From: Nectonema munidae | Lineage: Eukaryota > Nematomorpha > Nectonematoida > Nectonematidae | Direction of reading: 5' to 3' | DNA: 64,000 bases | Assembly: GCA_030549495.1 (NCBI GenBank) | Contig: JAUIRK010000097.1 | Span: 1,684,501-1,748,500, forward strand | Translations under genes and position numbers: made by a program | Notes under the pieces: generated by a model | Database searches by the model: none | Seen by the model: the letters and a program-made list of their open reading frames with translations, nothing else | Told to the model about the DNA's origin: nothing | In this document: positions 28,501 to 36,365 of the stretch, in pieces | Position numbering within the stretch: position 1 is the stretch's first letter | Layout: each line of letters starts with the position of its first letter

Positions 28501-31500
28501 TTTAATGTTTTTCGATCGATTACGTGGTTGGTGGTGCATTTGATTACCTGGTTATTTTGAACTTTTACCTAATGTCTAGACATGATATTCAGAACCAAAA
28601 TACAGCAACTACAAAAAAATTAGTAACACCTCAACTCAATTAAGAAAACGTGCAATTTATCTTGTATTAACCCTTCTACTGTGTGAAAAAAAGTTACAAA
28701 AATGATGTTCAGTCAATATGACCGAACCTCAAATTTATATCAAATTTTAAATTCTGCGTTGCTCGATATAAACATGAAATGCCAAAATTATAATTTTCAT
28801 ATAAATTGATAATTTTTATACTCGTATCGAAACATATTTTTTTATTTTAGCATTTTATTTATTGAAGAGATAGTTCATTTGTAATTTTTTTATTGTAAAG
28901 AAATTTTAGTTATAAAAGTTCATTTGCACTGGCCACAAAAATATGAAACATGTTTTTTACACAAAAATTTATAACATTTCGAACATGTTATGCTAGTTTT
29001 ATTGTCGTTGGAAGAAGGACAATAGGCACACCTTTTTCGTTTATTACTCAATGAACTTTCTACAACGGAATCGGTTTTTTGAAGCGTTTCAATTATACGT
29101 TTTGCATTTTCACATCTTGGTAAGCTTGTTCTTTTTTTAATACAAATTTCCACAAATGATTTTCCCAGTTCTTCAAGGAATTTTCTTCTTAAACTTGCAT
29201 GTTATAAACATAAGAACTCTGTGCATCACACAAACACCATACTTTGATGGCTTGTTCGGCATGTACTGTCTGAAAGCACACCTGCCTCTAAAAAGATGAG
29301 TTGTTCTCCAACAGTAAGAAATTCTGAAGGGTTGTACTTTAGGGAAATTTTCAATACATTTATCCCAAATTTCTCTAATTGGTGCAAGTTTGTCATTTTG
29401 TCTTCTTTGACTTCTAGTTTCTATATCATCGAAATGAACTACTCGTGAAATATTTGAAACATTTGTATTGACATTGTTGCCCTAAAAATGGGTCTTCTTG
29501 TAAAAGAATCCCATAAAGATTGTAATGATTCAGAGCAAGATCTGTATACTCCTGCAAGTATGAGTAAACCAATATAGGCTTCGAATTCCTTTCTTTCGCT
29601 CTACTCTTCCTCTGGGTTATGGCTCCTCCGATCACGCGGATCCTTCCGTCTACGCCACTCCTCCCGTGGATCTAGCCGACCGCCGTATCAACGTGGTTCT
29701 GGAACATTCCCAATCTAAAGAACTGAACGTGAAAGATGACGTTATGTTACTGTACCTTTCCACTCTCCAACCCTTCGTAAGTCAACTTCCTATGGATGTT
29801 TTATCCAAGCTTAACCAGTCTCTCCGCACCCATGTTATCGCCCTTCATTCACCATGGACCCAGGTCACCCACCAAGCCCCTGCTCCGAGGTGCAACCCCT
29901 CTCCTCGTAGGAGGGTTAATGCCTCCCGTTCATCAGCTACTTCGGGGTTTCGGACCCCGAAGAAGTGAACTTCGACTCCAGCGCGCCAGATTCTGGCACG
30001 CTTGCTCCTTGGAGACCGCTTGTGGGTCTCCTTCCTACGACATGGTCCATGTCCCTATTACTCCTCCTAACGCTCCTTATTCCCCTTCTGTGGTGGTTCA
30101 CCCTGGCTCCTTTTTCGAGGCTTTGAGCGTTCCGATCGGGCAGCGGGTAGAGATCTCTCTCCCGGAACCCGTCATCCCTCCGCCTCTCCGACAATCTCGA
30201 ATCGGGATCGCTGGCGGTACCTGGAACCTGCAGGGACACCTGGACCGTCCCCTGTTTCTTCCTCCTGCGGTGGAAGCAGATCGTCATTCCTCCACCATTG
30301 GTTCAAAGCACCATCCAGATAGTGGACGGGACCCCGATCATCGGTCCTCCACTCGTTCAGGAACCGGTCATCGACTCAGGACCTCCTGAAATCCGTGATG
30401 CCCCGAACATTGACATCCTCTTTCCTAGGGTCGATCCGACCCCGAACCTCCCTCAGGATCCCGATATCGGAGTGTTCCACAAGGATGGCAACATTTGGGT
30501 CGTCATTGACGGACAATCTTCGGTCCTCCCTGCTGATCCAGTCAAACAGCTTCGGATCTACCTGCGGGGTAAATCAAGATTCTCAGCCACAGTATGGAGA
30601 AGAATCTTCTCTTTCGAGGACATCGACGACGACTTTCCCGTCGACGGGCCAGTGGAATCAATCGGCGATGTTGCGGCCTGCCACCAGATTCTTACAGAGT
30701 TCTGGAAGAAAGCCCCAAAACTCGACCTCCCGGCACACCCGACTTTTTCGGTGACCAACTCCTCTTTTCGCCCTCCGGCGGATCTTTGGCATCCAAAAGT
30801 GCTCATGATCCTAAAGAGGGCCTCCCCCGTTACAACGCGATTTCCTTGAGAACTCTGTTATTCCAAATCTCCTGGCTAAGGCCATCCTGGGACCATGTCC
30901 TAAGCCGACGATCATCTCTCCTTTTTTCCTCGTACCAAAAGCGAACGGCAAAGTTAGAATGGTGGCCGACTTTGGTTTTTGAAGTTCTTTGTTCAAAATC
31001 CCAACTATCTCGCTCGCGGCCCCTTTTTCACTACGGTTCCTGGAAAAAGATTGGCGATTCGCCATCCGCCTCGACCTTCGCGACGCATTCTACGGGATCT
31101 TCATCGCCAGGTCCTGACGAAAGTGTTTTTGTATCGCCTCAAAAGAACACGGATTTCTTCAGTTTACCGTTTTTCTCCCGCCATCCTACAGCTTTAACTC
31201 AAATCCTTTCTCGCAACCTTCAGAAGTAGATGGCAAGGCACCCTAGTATTCAAAACTATCCTCTACCTGGATGATATCCTCCTCCTGGATACCTCCTTCA
31301 ATGAAGCCGCCTCGCTCTCCAGTCAACTAACCTCCTTCCTGGAAACAGAGTGCACATTAATTGGGAGAAGTCGGTTACATCTCCCGTGGAAACCCTGGAA
31401 TTTCTGGGCGCCAAGCTATTTTTACAGCCAAGGCTAATGGGGATACCACCAACCCGAACGAAATATGTTCTCGCGGGCCTTCTGGCATTTGTGTTCTCGC

Positions 31501-34500
31501 TGGACCAGCCAGCCATCCTAGAAAGGTGGAAGCTCCGGGCCCTAGGAGTCCTCAACTATTACCTGACGACCCTTCCGGGCGAATTTAGGGCACTGACTAC
31601 GCTCTATCACCACCCTACGTCGCCCATTTCAAAATCCTGCTCTCTATCCTCATCCCCAAACTTCTGGATAAAGCAACATCACTTTGGGAAATGCGATCCT
31701 TCCTCCCCCCTACCGCGGAAGTCTTTACAGATGCTTCCCTTCACGGTATTGGAGTCGTGGGAGACCGATCTTTTTCCTTCGGAGTTTCCTCTTCTTGGAA
31801 CATTGGCGACCTCGAGATGCTTGCCATTTGCTTCGGACAGGTCCTGTTCCCGAACAGATGGGCATGGACAGATTCCTTGGTTTGCCTTCAAAGCCTAAAG
31901 AAATGGGGGAGTTCCTCTCCCATCTCCGCTATCCTCATCCTCTGGCTTAAAAGTTTGGACCAAGATTCTTGGAGCCTGCCTCTCAGGATAAAGTATATTC
32001 CTTCGGCTGACAACCCTGCCGACCTGCCTTCCAGATCCAGAGATTCTCTCCCGCGTTCCGCCAACATCCTTGGATGCGCCTTCTCGTGTTGCGAAGAAGC
32101 AGCTAGGAAGATCCTTCCCGCCTGGAACAACTTCTACATCAGTTTTAAAAACGTCATGCCAATCTCAGCATGTCGTAACAATGATAAGCCGATTCAACTT
32201 AGGTTGAATTATGCTCAAGAATATCGCAAACTTCAACAAAACATAAAGTTGGAGTCTTTTTTTTTCTAGATGAGGTTGGTTTCAAAGTATGTTTAAGACC
32301 AAAAAGAGGACGATCTGAAGTTGGTGTCTGTGTTATAACATCTGTTCCACAAGCGGGAACTAGAAATATTTCTGTTATCGGTGTCATGAACAGAAACAGA
32401 ATATTTTATAAAATCTATGACTGTGTTAATAGTCAGCCTTGTCTTGATATGCTGAAGGATGTTGGCTTTAAACAAGGCATTAATAAGCCTGTACTCGTCC
32501 TAGATAATACACGCGTTCATTATTGTAAAATTCTTGTTTTTGATGGACCTCCTTATTGACTTTTTTAAACCCCATCGAAAATTGTTTCGGTAAATGGAAG
32601 AACATTGTAGGCGTTTGATCAAATTACAACATCGGATTGTAATCGTTTTTTTCAAAATACGATGCGCTATTTAAATATGGCGTGTACTTATGAAATGTAT
32701 ATTAGTTAAAATAGAAAAACGGGTAAAAGTTTCAGTACAACGACGTAATCAAACGCAACAACAACGTAATAAATCGGAAAACACTGTAAAACAAAATTGA
32801 CATTCGAAACGTAGATATTCAAATATAAAAAGAACAGGCGTCAAAAATGAATGAAAATTGGTTGAAGTTTGTTTCTGAACGAACTCTAACTGCATTTAGG
32901 ACTTTATTATATTTTTTACATCAAAATGTGAACAAAAAGGCAGCTTTAATTAAAATGTAGCATTTTTCCTCTCATTTAGTAAATATATCATGAGCACAAA
33001 TAGCTCTATCTTTGATTTTTTGTTATAATGTCTTAATTCAATACAAAGCAAATGTATTAAGATTTGATTTGGTTTGCTTATGTTTGAAAAACAGTTGGAA
33101 AAGAAAATACGAAAGTTATGATATGGAGAATTATACACCTCTTGCTATTTTTTTTGTTTTAGCAGTACCATTATATAATATATTTATTACTTTAATTTTT
33201 GAAGTATTGATTCCTGTTTACACGATTTTGAATAGAAAAGAGAACAAAAATATATCAAGTTAAATTTTTGCAATTTTTAAGCGAAAGTAGGTTATAGCGT
33301 GTCCCATATGGCAATTTCTTAATAAGACAATTGATTGAAGTTGCAAAACTTTTCTCAAGCAAGTAACGATGTATTGAGTTTGCCAAGTTTTACAAATTCT
33401 TAGGTTAATATATGAATTACGCTTGAAGATACATTATTTGAAGTTAGCATATTTTCAGGATCACATAGTTCTTTGATGAGATGAGATATTTGCATTGCTG
33501 TTTCCATTTCTTAAAAGAAAATAAACATTTTGAAGTAATAAACTAAGTTAGTGCTAAAAGAACGAAATTCAAATAAATATTACCTGTATCTTTGTCGGAG
33601 ATCATTTTATTGATTAGAACGTGTAAAAAAGTTGACTCCTTATCTGAACTCAAATAAGATTGATCTTCTGAAAGAATCATTTGTCTAACAGCTGATGGAA
33701 CTGAATCAACAATTTGTAGAAGAATTTCTAACAGTGCTGAAATAAGTGCCTCGTCTTCAGAAGACGGTAAAAGAACTTTAATTATGCTCAACAATCCACG
33801 ATCTAGCAAAGACATAAAAACGTGTTCTTTGCCTTGGGGCTGTAGACTCTGCGAAAATTGACACAATTCCCTCAGCAACAAGATCAAATTCTTTTTCCAA
33901 TCCTGATCTGGAACGAACTTTTGATTCGCTTCACTGCTTTGCGACAAAGTATTGCCACTCAACAAATTGTTGAATAACGTTTTGAGCAGTTGTTGTTTAC
34001 TTTCGAGAAAGAGGCCAACAATGGAAATCTTGTTGAAGAATATGAAGGAGGAAAGTGCGGATTGCAAATTTTCTTCAAATAAGCTAGGCGTGGGCAGGAT
34101 GACATCTTGGATGTACTGAACTTTGTAGGTCTGTTGAATCTTTTTCAATAATTCCGCATCTGTCAATTCAATCGCTTGCTTAAATGTAGCGCAATCACTG
34201 ATGTAGTGACGATGCTTTTTCCTTAGATCCAGACGCAATTTCTTGATTTCTTCGGTATCCGAGGGAAGGTAATTTGTGACCATTGGATCGTATTCCAGGA
34301 TACCGATTACATCCATTATCACGTTGTCCGCAAATAAAACCGTTAAAACTGCGTGACTATTCAGCATTATCATATTTTTGAAGATGGAGTACAAATAGGT
34401 GAGGCCGTCTATGTTTTCTAAATCTTCGCTCACGTGGAAGCACTCTATGAGCTTTTCGATGAAGTCACTCTTTTCAATTTCTTCAATTATTTGGTATTTG

Positions 34501-34918
34501 CGATTGAAGTCGTAACTTGACAAGAAGGAGGTGATTTCATTCAGATTGGCCAGTTCCACTTTCGGAAGAGTGACATAGGTGTGCTCATTAATCACAGAAT
34601 TTTCAGGAGAAAACGAGATCGCTTTTGGACTATAAAACTTAAAAAACAGAAACAGAGTGGATCGATTATTAATTTATCGATTATAATAAATAAAAGGAAA
34701 ATAATACTTTGATCAATTCAGTATACGCTAAATCAAAGGATTCGCATGATAGAAAGCTCAAAGCATAGTCTATGGAATTTTCTGAAATTTGCAAGATTCT
34801 ATTCTAAAATTGAAAGTATGAGAAAGAATTCATTTTTGTAAATGCCATTATAGCATGATTACTTCTTGTTTTTGTATTAGGGAAATTGAGTTCAAGCAAA
34901 AATTGTGCAAAATAGAAT
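13475..34918 (-). CDS. PPP4R3: Serine/threonine protein phosphatase 4 regulatory subunit 3 (PPP4R3/SMEK, falafel-like), 13 exons, 5' end not found
   Basis: PPP4R3 is the substrate-recruiting subunit of the PP4 phosphatase complex (with PPP4C and PPP4R2), acting in the nucleus and at centrosomes in DNA repair and cell division. I chained thirteen minus-strand exons with GT-AG borders and agreeing phases: 34863-34918, 34708-34803, 33584-34637, 33433-33509, 27281-27386, 27070-27228, 24439-24605, 20815-20969, 20640-20758, 16836-16922, 14659-14877, 14412-14602 and 13475-13534. Together they give about 847 residues, close to the family's usual 800-900 although the N-terminus is missing. Order: end of the PH-like domain (IDYALSF), SMEK core (HVSEDLENIDGLTYLYSIFK; IQQTYKVQYIQDVILPTPS; SSFIFFNKISIVGLF), armadillo-like repeats (SYIINKDLL), acidic tail (EEERYFES-like patch), terminal LVDYPDEDSDDDE. 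Sequence is markedly divergent from human and fly. The introns host most local transposons. Exon order and phases are observed; function is from the family. Confidence 0.9.
14412..14602 (-). CDS. PPP4R3: PPP4R3 exon, penultimate
   Basis: A 191-bp exon after CTACTTTCAAG, phase 1 in and phase 0 out at AATAAA/GTACTT. It reads DDSEPTQNTSDIAPHSKISF, FKFKSLMKNNL and PKTPPSTLQTINK. The FKF piece recalls the family's GGFKFTFS motif. Without splicing, translation would continue to a stop at 14337, but joining to the last exon restores the family tail. Confidence 0.7.
14659..14877 (-). CDS. PPP4R3: PPP4R3 exon, acidic/serine-rich tail
   Basis: A 219-bp, phase 1-1 exon between TTTATTTGTAG and AATG/GTATGA. 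It encodes a charged, Ser/Glu-rich disordered stretch (CKKVKLQKPSESDSRNEDD, then TTEMDESESVVNENN). Such tails are usual C-terminal to the armadillo region in this family. KKVKLQKP could be a nuclear localisation signal. Confidence 0.65.
15725..16052. repeat. Dispersed repeat with strong RNA-like secondary structure, copy 1
   Basis: Shares CCTGGTTTTCTTCCTCTGAA and the 3' block (ATGCAGTA, TTAGTGG, GAAAGGATGG, TGCGAACG, CACAA) with the copy at 53415-53700. In this copy GGCGTT (15962) can pair with AACGCC (16043), GTCCAAGT with ACTTGGAC (15982/15992), and ATCC-GAAA-GGAT (16024-16035) forms a GNRA-capped hairpin. It is GC-rich against an AT-rich background. Family not recognised. Confidence 0.6.
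16836..16922 (-). CDS. PPP4R3: PPP4R3 exon, low-complexity tail
   Basis: An 87-bp, phase 1-1 exon between CTACTTTTAG and TTCAG/GTTTTT. It encodes VDESLKTEVEENSIETMKKS followed by ENIVSSSG. There is no domain match; the call rests on phase, position and acidic composition. Confidence 0.6.
17504..19900 (+). mobile_element. hAT relic, SCAND3/ZBED5-like transposase remnant
   Basis: Ends TAGTCGTTCCCAACCTTGG and (inverted right end) GAGTAGTTCGCAACTTTT, flanked by near-identical 8-mers ggataacg (17496-17503) and gtataacg (19901-19908), as for hAT. At 18781-18978 the C-terminal transposase piece reads FEAKIENVPSQSIYQDEFID and KVDFESLKLNEFLI, as in SCAND3/ZBED-type hAT proteins. The rest of the gene is lost. 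A foldback element is inserted at 19158-19759. The whole lies in a PPP4R3 intron. Confidence 0.75.
19158..19759. mobile_element. Foldback-type element with TTTCATCG-rich inverted arms
   Basis: About 100-bp inverted arms made of repeated TTTCATCG units (left GTGGTAATTTCATCGCATAG; right, inverted, GTGGTAACTTCATCGTATAG). The 14-mer ATATCCGATAAATT stands directly outside both arms (19144-19157 and 19760-19773) in the same orientation, as a target duplication would. No coding seen. Nested in the hAT relic. Confidence 0.65.
20640..20758 (-). CDS. PPP4R3: PPP4R3 exon, acidic region start
   Basis: A 119-bp exon between TTTTTTTAG and TATG/GTATGAG, phase 2 to phase 1. It reads PNIFLKLNDPNESALKHLSN and then EEERYF-like acidic sequence (EVSEERYFESDTSYG), in the place of the family's DEEEMWFNTDEDD patch. 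Similarity is weak by residue but fits by position and phase. Confidence 0.7.
20815..20969 (-). CDS. PPP4R3: PPP4R3 exon after the armadillo repeats
   Basis: A 155-bp exon after TATCTTGATTAAG, phase 0 in and phase 2 out at TTC/GTATCA. It encodes IDPLISEIMDVFYEEYLFNI and SYTKLFQKMKDEH, which lines up almost without gaps with human [21 protein letters not shown] and VQTFKGLK. A SINE lies just upstream in the intron (21025-21165). Confidence 0.8.
21025..21165 (+). repeat. tRNA-derived SINE copy 4
   Basis: TTTGATAACTCGGGGCGACA head, GTCCTCGGCTCGAATCC box B, tail GCTCATAGTTCGGAACAAGC and GTTTCTCGATCAAAAT. Diverged from copies 1-3 but in the same order. Lies in a PPP4R3 intron 56 bp upstream of the exon at 20815-20969. 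Confidence 0.6.
21735..21870. repeat. Dispersed repeat, copy 1 of pair with 27925-28100
   Basis: Shared blocks: CTCAAGGAAGTTCCAA, GGCTCAGCC, TTCCTAT, GAGC and GTGTACATCTT. Non-coding. Function and family unknown. Confidence 0.5.
21871..24438. other. PPP4R3 intron, AT-rich
   Basis: No element ends, coding or RNA recognised in this intron portion. Confidence 0.5.
24439..24605 (-). CDS. PPP4R3: PPP4R3 exon, LLNSSLLEFFDYI armadillo segment
   Basis: A 167-bp exon after a long T-rich acceptor ending TTTTTTAAG, entering in phase 1 and leaving in phase 0 at TCG/GTATGA. It encodes IRLIRKMLTLKEENYVDYFI and NDLLNSSLLEFFDYISS, equivalent to human FKRKIIGLKDEFYNRYIMK and YNLMNSAIIEMFEFI. Length and alignment to the next exon are gapless, so this is taken as the constitutive copy. 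Confidence 0.9.
24727..24861 (-). CDS. PPP4R3: Candidate duplicated or alternative PPP4R3 exon
   Basis: After acceptor CATTGCAG, a stop-free segment enters in the same phase as the next exon downstream. It reads VISYFKTLLDAQYARFVMKN, then an NSIESLNIFIEVL stretch. The DAQYARFVMK run aligns with the human DEFYNRYIMK helix, which the downstream exon (24439-24605) also matches. With donor GTGGAG the exon is 135 bp, phase 1-1, so it could be a cassette that adds one repeat. With donor GTTTTG at 24733 it would end in phase 0 and could replace the next exon. It may also be an unused relic. The exon-like character is seen; use is inferred. Confidence 0.55.
25572..26088. mobile_element. MITE with CAGTGTTGCCAG-type terminal repeats, copy 2
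   Basis: Begins GTGTTGCCAGATCTACGGAT and ends GCCTGGCAACACTG. Flanks ccggata and cggata resemble a target duplication of about 8 bp. It shares the whole interior with copy 1 and adds 120 bp. A C-run (25979-25991) has expanded inside. Lies in a PPP4R3 intron. Confidence 0.72.
27070..27228 (-). CDS. PPP4R3: PPP4R3 exon, YIINKDLL armadillo segment
   Basis: A 159-bp exon between CTTCGCAG and CTTG/GTAATG, phase 1 to phase 1. It encodes DDYRTAHMCSIIIELLSFFT followed by HHSSHAKSYIINKDLLSRFI and HKFLVL. The human equivalents are DDFQTAQLLALVLELLTF, HHTYHIKNYIINKDILRRV and HAFLAL. This is one of the best anchors for the assignment. Confidence 0.93.
27281..27386 (-). CDS. PPP4R3: PPP4R3 exon, FLxFFY...MHVL segment
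   Basis: A 106-bp exon after TTTTTTTCTAG. It reads LRETTEFLAFFYRNNMHVLI and then EPLMTNT, equal to the family's [23 protein letters not shown]. It enters in phase 0 and leaves in phase 1 at AATG/GTATTT, agreeing with both neighbours. It is only 52 bp from the following exon. Confidence 0.9.
27925..28100. repeat. Dispersed repeat, copy 2 of pair with 21735-21870
   Basis: Blocks CTCAAGGGAGTTCCAAG, GGGCTCAGCC, TTTCCTATT and GTGTTATCTT in the same order as the copy 6 kb to the left. Both are in PPP4R3 introns. Confidence 0.5.
28671..29590 (-). mobile_element. piggyBac relic B, truncated by the retroelement fossil
   Basis: Right end of a minus-strand piggyBac: TTAA at 28667-28670, then CCCTTCTACTGTGTG and a subterminal GTCAATATGACCGAACC. 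At 28920-29153 lies the cysteine-rich C-terminal finger (KRCAYCPSSNDNKTSITCSK, CYKFLCKKHVSYFCGQC). At 29200-29480 lies part of the DDE core (RQNDKLAPIREIWDKCIENF, FRGRCAFRQYMPNKPSKYG). The middle of the core is deleted and several stops interrupt it. The coding sequence is cut off at about 29.5 kb where GC-rich sequence begins. Confidence 0.85.
29590..32145 (+). mobile_element. GC-rich retroelement fossil with reverse transcriptase and RNase H (DIRS-like, family uncertain)
   Basis: A sharply GC-rich block in an AT-rich setting. Parts seen on the plus strand, in order: a proline/arginine-rich first region (29.67-30.4 kb), a linker, a reverse transcriptase with the YLDDILLL catalytic motif (about 31.26 kb) and a following LEFLGAKL, then an RNase H-like part (FTDASLHGIG; YIPSADNPADLPSR, 31.7-32.05 kb). 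The RT-RNase H layout recalls DIRS-type elements; the NPADLPSR ending also resembles hepadnavirus-like RNase H, so the family is left open. Coding is spread over several frames, so the copy is broken. No terminal repeats were recognised. It lies between a piggyBac relic and a Tc1-like relic within a PPP4R3 intron. Confidence 0.7.
32150..32810 (+). mobile_element. Tc1/IS630-like transposase relic (DDE_3)
   Basis: Catalytic-core pieces of an IS630/Tc1-type transposase on the plus strand: FLDEVGFKVCLRPKRGRSEV, GTRNISVIGVMNRNRIFYKI and VLVLDNTRVHYCK. In another frame the last catalytic block follows (FLNPIENCFGKWKNIV). First D, second D and E are all present, but an internal stop and a short deletion after the second D break the frame. 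The N-terminal DNA-binding domain is not recognised. Confidence 0.78.
33433..33509 (-). CDS. PPP4R3: PPP4R3 exon with DPENML motif
   Basis: A 77-bp exon after acceptor CTTTTAAG, entering in phase 1. It encodes EMETAMQISHLIKELCDPEN followed by MLTSNN, matching the family's [21 protein letters not shown]. Donor GTATCT leaves phase 0. The next exon lies 6 kb away, because this intron holds the piggyBac, retroelement and Tc1-like relics. Confidence 0.85.
33584..34637 (-). CDS. PPP4R3: PPP4R3 large exon, SMEK core domain
   Basis: The largest exon (1054 bp, 351 codons plus one base) carries the diagnostic SMEK core: FHVSEDLENIDGLTYLYSIF, MDVIGILEYDP, RKKHRHYISDCATFKQAIEL, QTYKVQYIQDVILPTPS and FEENLQSALSSFIFFNK. 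Human PPP4R3 has FHVCEDLENIEGLHHLYEI, QTYRVQYIQDMVLPTPS and SFIFFNKVEIV at the same positions. The exon starts in phase 0 after TTTTTTAAG, which joins the preceding exon. It ends GATACAG before GTAATATT, in phase 1. Translation runs on to a stop just beyond the donor, showing that splicing is required. Confidence 0.93.
34708..34803 (-). CDS. PPP4R3: PPP4R3 exon, end of PH-like domain
   Basis: A 96-bp exon between acceptor CAATTTTAG and donor GTATTA, phase 0 at both ends. It encodes ILQISENSIDYALSFLSC and onward, matching the family's LIVWSEAENYDLALSFQEK and the amphipathic helix that closes the PH-like domain. The IDYALSF core is the strongest anchor. Confidence 0.75.
34863..34918 (-). CDS. 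PPP4R3: PPP4R3 exon (most 5' one found), PH-like domain
   Basis: Exon of 56 bp after a T-run acceptor (TTTTTTTAG) and before donor GTAATC. Read from phase 1 it gives a short piece ending ISLIQKQE, which lines up with the family's NPNTAYQKQQ stretch of the PH-like domain. It ends in phase 0, as the next exon needs. The exon with the domain's first half (the region of the family's RGTGH motif) was not recognised upstream. Confidence 0.6.
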
Positions 34919-35342
34919 CTAAAAAAAGTAAAGTGTCACAAGATATAAGATTTACCACAAATATATTAATTACGCAAAGCCTACATTAATGAACACACCT
35001 CAAAACAGTGAATACCTTTCAGCAGGGGCTCCCAGGAGGGGGAAGGGGTGGGGGAAAAAGAAAGAACGATAAATTTTCTATTATGCCGAGCTAATGGATA
35101 AGTAAAGGTGATGATGTGAAGAGTTTCGGACGCGTAGCCTAAGGTTGGTGCGAAGGATGCAAACAAACCACCGATCTTAACTAAGAGTTCCACTAATAAA
35201 ACAAATACATGTATGTTAGGGTGTTTCACAATTATAGGGGAAAATTTTTAATTCAACTGAAAATTGTAAGCAACCTTTTATTTTGTTCTTTTTTAATAAA
35301 AAATCAAATATAAAAAATTTGAAGAGCATCGGCCAATGGTAT
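34919..35342. other. Upstream flank of the first PPP4R3 exon found
   Basis: A reading frame at 34981-35229 (minus) does not match the PH-like domain and has no donor in phase. The missing first exon(s) were not found here. Confidence 0.4.
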
Positions 35343-36365
35343 AATGTCGCGCAATTCATTTCAACTTTTTCATAACGCAGGATTTAGTCCGACATGGGAA
35401 TTCTTTCGGGTGGGCTTCGACTACATGAAGAAGGAACTAAAGTTGGTCTTCTGCCTTGGTCCTTCCACTCTTTGTGAATTCCTAAACCAGAGCCACTCCA
35501 CGCTCCGCTGCATCGTTGGTCACAACCAGTCCCTCTACTCGTTGGAGTCCAGTTTGATAAGAAGGGTTATTCTTCCATTTTGCCGGTTCCTCGTCAAAAA
35601 AACTTGTGTTGATATTAATGACTTCAAAGAATTTTTTGGTATTTTCAGTTACAAAGGAGGTCACTGTCTTGTCTTTTATTCCATCAGGAAGAGCCTTAGG
35701 ACGGGGAGAATTCTCTTCGGATCCATCAGTTGCCTTCATGTTTGCGACGAACAATTTCTTCTCCTGAAGAGACCTTCATCAAAGAGTGCCATTCCAACGT
35801 TAACCTCAGACAGATACCACAGACGGCGTGCCAGCGTCTTCGTCCCAGCCTTCCTGACGATCTCGTTGTCTTCTTCTTCCAGAGCGTTAAAAAGGACGAT
35901 ATCATGACGGGGAGCATTGACAGCTGAACGTGCCAAGAATCAGGCACGAACGTAATGCTTGGCAATAAAATTGCAGAAATCACTTAAATTCTCCTGAATA
36001 CCTGTTTGTGCCACACGGGAAGAAGAGGGTCTTTTAAGTCGATGCTGAAAGAACTGGTGAAAGAATATCCACATCTTCAAGCTATATATGGCCCGAGCCA
36101 TCCATCTTTTAATAATCTTTTGTTGGAATATTGGCCTTCTTCCATTGCTCTTAAATTTTTAGAGTGGTTTCTCGTATGGCCTTAGTCAAGCGTCTGGGAT
36201 TCCTCTTGACATGCAATTCCAATTCTCCAGTGAGGGGAAGCAAGTTTTGTGGTAACTCGTTCGTTGCTAATCCATCAACCAGCCAGAGAGTATTCTTTGA
36301 CCGCAACTCAGACATTTGAATAGAAGCAGGATCAACAAGGAGTGCAAACAACAAACACTTATAGG
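35343..36365 (-). mobile_element. Fossil of an arthropod repeat-encoded protein (VTNDAAERGV type)
   Basis: Minus-strand coding remnants in order: DPASIQMSELRSKNTLWLVD (36.3 kb), ELELHVKRNPRRLTKAIRET, APRHDIVLFNALEEEDNEIV (35.9 kb), ARRLWYLSEVNVGMALFDEG, FFEVININTSFFDEEPAKWK and VEGLVVTNDAAERGVALV (35.5 kb). I recall this as a family multiplied in arthropod genomes, presumably element-encoded; its biochemical role is unknown to me. The copy is broken. A short second fragment is at 37550-37612. Confidence 0.55.

Noticed and set aside
33012-33263. Plus-strand 83-residue frame with a hydrophobic segment
   Set aside because: It runs antisense to a PPP4R3 intron, has AT-rich composition and no recognisable family.
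34981-35229. Minus-strand frame just upstream of PPP4R3 exons, considered as the missing first exon
   Set aside because: No similarity to the PH-like domain in any frame and no donor in the needed phase.
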